Assembly: GCA_947095585.1 (NCBI GenBank)
Contig: OX352764.1
Location: 7,301,001-7,365,000, forward strand
From: Nephrocerus scutellatus
Lineage: Eukaryota; Arthropoda; Insecta; Diptera; Pipunculidae
DNA length: 64,000 nucleotides
Direction: 5' to 3'
The notes below the pieces were generated by a model. The model was not told where the DNA came from, made no database searches, and worked only from the letters and a program-made list of their open reading frames with translations. Below are positions 60,270-64,000 of this stretch, piece after piece. Every line of letters starts with the position of its first letter. Within the stretch, counting starts at the first letter, position 1. A program made the position numbers and the translations under genes.

Positions 60270-60370
60270 TGCTGCAAGATTGACAGACAGATAGATATGG
60301 GAACAGCCACTTAAAATTTGATTGGTATTAAGGCGCCAATGACTCGCCCGACATGTGGAATCACGAAGTG
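60270..60370 (+). repeat. Second copy of the 56.8-kb repeat fragment
   Basis: GATTGACAGACAGA-AGA-ATGGGAACAGCCACTT, ATTTGATTGGTATTA, then GCCAATGACTCGCCCGACAT match 56812-56895 almost base for base, in the same orientation. Confidence 0.75.
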
Positions 60371-60618
60371 TATGCAGAATTTGGACTGCACTTCTCAACT
60401 ACACCTTAATTCGCGTTACCAAGGTAGCACCACGAAGAGATTTGAAGCTACCACATTGCTACCCCATGACATAATGATATGTGAATAATTCATTATGTTT
60501 CCCTCCTCCAACCCATTCGTAATACTCGAGGCCCTGGATCTACCTTTGGGCGATAGGAGGTCAATTCGGACCCATGATCAACTAATTCAGAGATTCCTTA
60601 TTTCAGTATTTATAACCA

Positions 60619-60646
60619 GCTTTTTTCTTCTTTCTTTCAGGTAAGT
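60619..60646 (+). promoter_or_regulatory. Recursive (ratchet) splice site
   Basis: A 17-base uninterrupted pyrimidine tract leads into CTTTCAG|GTAAGT, with the acceptor AG at 60639-60640 and the regenerated donor GT at 60641. This juxtaposed acceptor/donor is the known signature of zero-length ratchet points in long fly introns. It lies on the strand of the polyQ gene, 33.7 kb after that gene's last visible donor. No functional coding exon is needed to explain it. Confidence 0.7.
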
Positions 60647-60742
60647 TGAACTGAGCTGCACCAACAATTTGAGTCAAAATGTGGACAACATTTGAGTTAA
60701 AATGTGGAAAAAAATTTAAATAATTAAAAAAATCTAAAGGAG
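60641..60742 (+). other. Putative RS-exon downstream of the ratchet site
   Basis: A second consensus donor AAAGGAG|GTAAGTAC (GT at 60743) follows the ratchet acceptor by 102 nt. Such downstream donors allow initial exon definition at recursive sites and are normally skipped from the mature mRNA. The length is divisible by 3, but after the phase-2 AG the frame meets a stop early (the fourth base onward reads TAA), so inclusion would truncate the protein. Confidence 0.45.
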
Positions 60743-61275
60743 GTAAGTACTCCTTTTCACACTTACAGAGATTTTCTATCGGATACCAGCTTATGTACTA
60801 CGTCACACATTCGGTACCTTAACCTCTGAGTTCAACGCAACAAAAGCTGACTATATCTAATATGCCGGTAAAACAAGAAGAATTAAAGAAAAACCCACCC
60901 TTAATTGTCGTATACGATATTCGACGCAGTCAACAGAACACTCAATTTCCCACAGAGCGAGAGAAGAGTAAATTCCCTTTCGATTTACAGTCAACCACCT
61001 AATCCATCCGACACAGCACACAGCCAGCGCAATGGCACCAGGCGTAGGCTGCAGGCATATATTTCATACCCCGTGTTGCGTATACGATACGACTAGAAAT
61101 AGAAATGTTGCGAACGCATCGCACACGACATGGCAATGCTGTTGAGCAACACTGGCAGCCGGCGACCGGCATGCAATAGTTGCTGGCGACATTGTTTCGT
61201 TGATGCTCTCCATCGGAAAATGACTGAGACGGATTGTTTGGCGCACTCCACTTGGCTGCTAGTAGCTGTTCTGGT

Positions 61276-61309
61276 TCAGTAGTAATTGAACGTCGGACTT
61301 GCAACGACG
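61276..61309 (+). promoter_or_regulatory. Candidate Inr + DPE core promoter
   Basis: TTCAGTA gives an initiator with A+1 at 61278 (five of six positions of TCAKTY). CGACG at +28 to +32 matches DPE in four of five positions at exactly the required spacing, and the preferred G at +24 is present (61301). No TATA box. The surroundings are GC-richer, and the downstream sequence reads like an insect 5' UTR with short uORFs. Confidence 0.4.
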
Positions 61310-61737
61310 TGCGTTGTGTACGTCGCGTTTTTCCTCAACTCGAAGCGAAGTGTACTCACACACACAATATTAAAGCGTTTCCATATTACATAAATATATG
61401 GAATAAAAAGTGTAGTGTAGTTCAGTGCAATGCAGTTCGGTGTTTAAATCCAAACACAATGAGAGCATCCTGCCGCGGGATTACAATTCAATAGATCTGC
61501 AATTGTTGTGCAAAAGGAAAAATTACAAAAGTAAACAAAACGGAGTGATCGCGTCTAGAAGCTGTCAGTTCGAGGAAGTCGCGTCATCAGGTTGTCATCT
61601 CGGCACAGCACAGCGCTTATGTAAATGGAGAAAAGGTGCTTATTGTTGGGTTTTTTGTTTTGTTGTAATAAAAGAACTGCCATCCGCAGTGGGTGGTGGG
61701 CGGGTTGGCTGGACGACGGTCGTGGTACATCCTGTTG
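61278..61737 (+). other. Possible 5' noncoding exon
   Basis: From the putative start at 61278 to a donor-like CCTGTTG|GTAAGA at 61738. It contains only short upstream frames. It may serve an alternative promoter of the polyQ gene or a separate + strand gene outside the window. This is inference from core-promoter and donor motifs only. Confidence 0.3.
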
Positions 61738-63027
61738 GTAAGAGAGGATTCTGTTGTTCCCGACAACGATGTCCTGGATTTCTTCTCCTACTCCTCTGTT
61801 ACTTCTGCAATTGATGCAAAAAAAGTAATTACTTGCAGCTAGACGTAAAGTAGGACGCAATTGAGGGCGTGATAAGTGAATGAATGTGACACGGCGGTAT
61901 ACCGCACATCATCGCCATCTCATCTCTATGTTGTCTTCGGTGCGGTGCGGCGGTGTCGGTGCGAAATTGCTTTTTATTGTTCTTCAGTGTGTCATGTGGG
62001 TGGTGGTGCAACAGCAAAAATGTCCTAGAAACGAGTCTACGACTTCTTTTGTGATTTTTTTCTCTCTCTCTCTCTCTCGAAATTAATTAAAAACGCATAT
62101 AAGTGAAGTTAGGCAAAAAAAAAAAAGTGTCGGTCGGTGGGAGTGGCACTCTGGCTGGTCACGAAGTCCTTCAATTAAAAGTGATAACATATGGTGCCGT
62201 CAAATTGTACATTATATCCTGTTGATTTGCGTCTAGCGGTGGTGGAATACTCAGCGCGTGTGGAGGGAGAAATAATTGCATACCTTTGTGTCAAATGCTT
62301 CAGTTGTTTGTACTGAACTAAGTGGTTCAGTGAGTGGTGGGAGTCACAAGTGATTATTAAAATGCACAATAATTGAAATAAATTACAGCAACAGCGAAGC
62401 CGGTAGACGCCAGGATAACAGGTTTGAGTGCGGATTATCGCAAACAAATCCTTCTAATTGGATAATTATCTTTTGTATATGTGTCTGAAGCATTCACATA
62501 CTTGTACCGAAAGGATAATGAATTTTGACAATGACAGTGACTGTGTGACAGATTATTGTACGCAGAAGGATTACTTTGAGTTTTGAGTGGTGTTCCATCC
62601 GTTGAGTCACAATGAGTTGAGATTTTTTTCGGCTTTAATGGATCTTTGCGGCTGCAGATTCATTGTTATATGTTGTGGTTTTTGTGAATGAGTTTTCTAA
62701 AGTAATTGTCTTTAAATTATTATTAAACAAGTTAATGTCCAGAAATATAACGAATTCCATAGCAAAGCTTGAATAAAGTCAAATCGATATTTTCTTCCTT
62801 TACTGCCTCTAGGCATGTTCCGTAGGATTGTTCTTTCGATGGGTTTGAGGTTATTGACCACCTGCCAGCCCACCTTACTGAGAAGAGACGTCTATCGATA
62901 ACAAATCTTAACCTTTCATGTTTTACTTTTTATTGCAATTGAGCTTTTAAATTCGTTGGGTTTTTATTTTTATTTTTATAAGACTCGAATTCTAACAGAG
63001 TTTGACTATAAGGGTTGATAAAGTTTT
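61738..63027. other. No gene seen; (TC)n at about 62058-62079
   Basis: Contains a pure TC dinucleotide run and a poly(A) run at 62116-62127. Another weak donor-like AACAG|GTTTGA lies near 62422. Confidence 0.45.
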
Positions 63028-63165
63028 TAAATTCTCTATAAGCAATTTGCGTTCGGTTTGTTTGTGTTGTTTGTCGCCAAATCTTGTGATAAATTTTGAA
63101 TCCACTTTGTAAAGCCCCATTTTTTTAACTTTGCACACACGTGTTTATTTCCGATTTCGATTAAA
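63028..63165 (+). repeat. TTCTCTATA element, truncated copy 3
   Basis: AAATTCTCTATAAGC, then CAAATCTTGTGATAAATTTT, CCACTT-GTAAAGCCCCATTT and TTGCACACACGTGT match the first ~130 bases of the copies at 16893 and 28302. It stops abruptly at the RT relic. Confidence 0.7.
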
Positions 63166-63985
63166 ATATAGATGGTATCGGGCTCCAGGGCAGAATTCTT
63201 CCATTTCCAATAGATAAAGCTGCGCGATGCACATCGCTAATCAACAACAAAAAAAGTATCGGCGATAGAATGCAACCTTGTCGTACCCCACTTAGGATCT
63301 CGAATTCCTCTGACAACTTTCCTCTATGCAGCACATGACATTTAGAGACATCATAGGTTGCTTTAATAATAGCTATTAGTTTATCGGGTATACCCCTCCT
63401 GCGCAAGGCAAGCCAGATAAACTGTCAAACGCCTTCTTAAAATCGATGAACAGCAGGTGCAGTGGTGACCGGAAATCAACGCACTGTTCAATAATGATCC
63501 GCAGGGTGTTTATGTGGTCTACACAGGAGGATCCTGTGCGGAAACCTGCTTGTTCGGCATCGAGTGTATCTTCCAGATGGTACTTAATTCATAATAATTT
63601 TTTAGGAAGCTTGACAATCATTGCCTTCTTCCACTCGTCGGGGAAACTTTCTGCCTCCCAAGCTCTCTCTATAAGATGATATGAAAGCCCTGCTGATGTC
63701 GTTGGAGCGGCACGTAGAAGCTCTGCGGGTATACCATCTAGTCCTAGTGACTTGTTGTTCTTTAGTGCGTATCATCTTTACTGGGAGTTGAGGTGCGAAT
63801 TCGGAAATTCGGAATTCGGTATCTTCGGTAAGCCACGTGCTTTGCCTTGCCTGGCTTCTACCAACAATACTTTCCGCTCCAGATGTGAAAATTTTTTTCA
63901 CAGCTTTCCAATCTTCTTGCGGACGGTTGTCGGCTGTGAGCTGCGGATTGCCTCTACTCCTTGCTTTAAATGATCCCTTAATTTT
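63166..63985 (-). mobile_element. LINE reverse transcriptase relic (RTE-like)
   Basis: On the minus strand LKNNKSLGLDGIPAELLRAA is near 63.73 kb, then YHLIERAWEAESFPDEWKKA near 63.65 kb. AGFRTGSSCVDHINTLRIII lies near 63.52 kb, HLLFIDFKKAFDS (motif A) near 63.44 kb, and FEILSGVRQGCILSPILF near 63.29 kb. Motif A and the QG block are intact but in shifted frames, and the YADD region is absent because the copy ends at the neighbouring repeat. The wording differs enough from the 22/45/56-kb group to be another family. Confidence 0.88.
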
Positions 63986-64000
63986 TGGCGTACTTAGGGG

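Larger units (their letters stand above)
26942..64000 (+). other. Intron 3 (start), probably extends past the window
   Basis: Begins at the consensus donor GTGAGT at 26942. I found no later exon on this strand with an acceptor, an open frame in the required phase (2) and a donor. The ratchet-type site at 60640/60641 supports an intron longer than 37 kb. The content is transposon debris, listed separately, and unique sequence. 26942-28077 shows nothing recognisable apart from a donor-like TAG|GTAAGTATG at 27351 with a pyrimidine tract 40-60 bases upstream. Confidence 0.55.

Overview
The window is animal nuclear DNA, almost certainly from a fly or closely related insect. The signs are an intact DD41D (rosa/visitor-like) mariner, relics of jockey-type and RNase H-bearing LINEs and of a Ty3/gypsy element, Drosophila-style CAR (opa) repeats coding for polyGln/polyHis, a CAAA-ATG Kozak context, an Inr/DPE-type core promoter and a textbook recursive splice site. 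The species cannot be named from sequence alone.

Only one host gene is well supported, and it lies on the + strand. Its start codon sits in an exon at 19099-19269 (CDS from 19166). A 46-nt microexon at 22238-22283 and a 2477-nt exon at 24465-26941 follow. The three exons have consensus acceptors and donors, and their phases fit (2, then 0, then 2), giving one open frame of 875 codons plus two bases. The product is a low-complexity protein rich in Gln, His, Pro, Asn and Ser that I cannot name. The last donor at 26942 opens an intron of at least 37 kb that probably runs off the right edge. A polypyrimidine-CAG|GTAAGT ratchet point at 60640/60641, with a second donor 102 nt downstream, suggests that this intron is removed recursively. 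An Inr+DPE candidate promoter at about 61278 could start a shorter isoform or another gene.

The rest is mostly transposon debris and unique AT-rich DNA. 0-14 kb: two copies of an RNase H-bearing LINE 3' end, a Helitron-like element built from a (GGTCTTTTGGGG)-type minisatellite, and a jockey-like EN+RT relic. 16.9-18.8 kb: a tandem-unit repeat and the complete mariner, whose transposase ORF is uninterrupted. Introns 1 and 2 hold a jockey-like copy pierced by a SINE with a clear target-site duplication, and an RTE-like reverse transcriptase relic. 28-64 kb (intron 3): SINEs, satellite-like elements, a ~200-bp higher-order minisatellite, mariner, gypsy and LINE relics, and long stretches where I see nothing.

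The host exons appear to be the only conserved coding DNA. The mobile elements do not form a functional system with them, except that they inflate the introns, which may be why recursive splicing is used. No prokaryotic operon, CRISPR array or rRNA was seen. The tRNA-like sequences look like SINE heads rather than functional tRNA genes.
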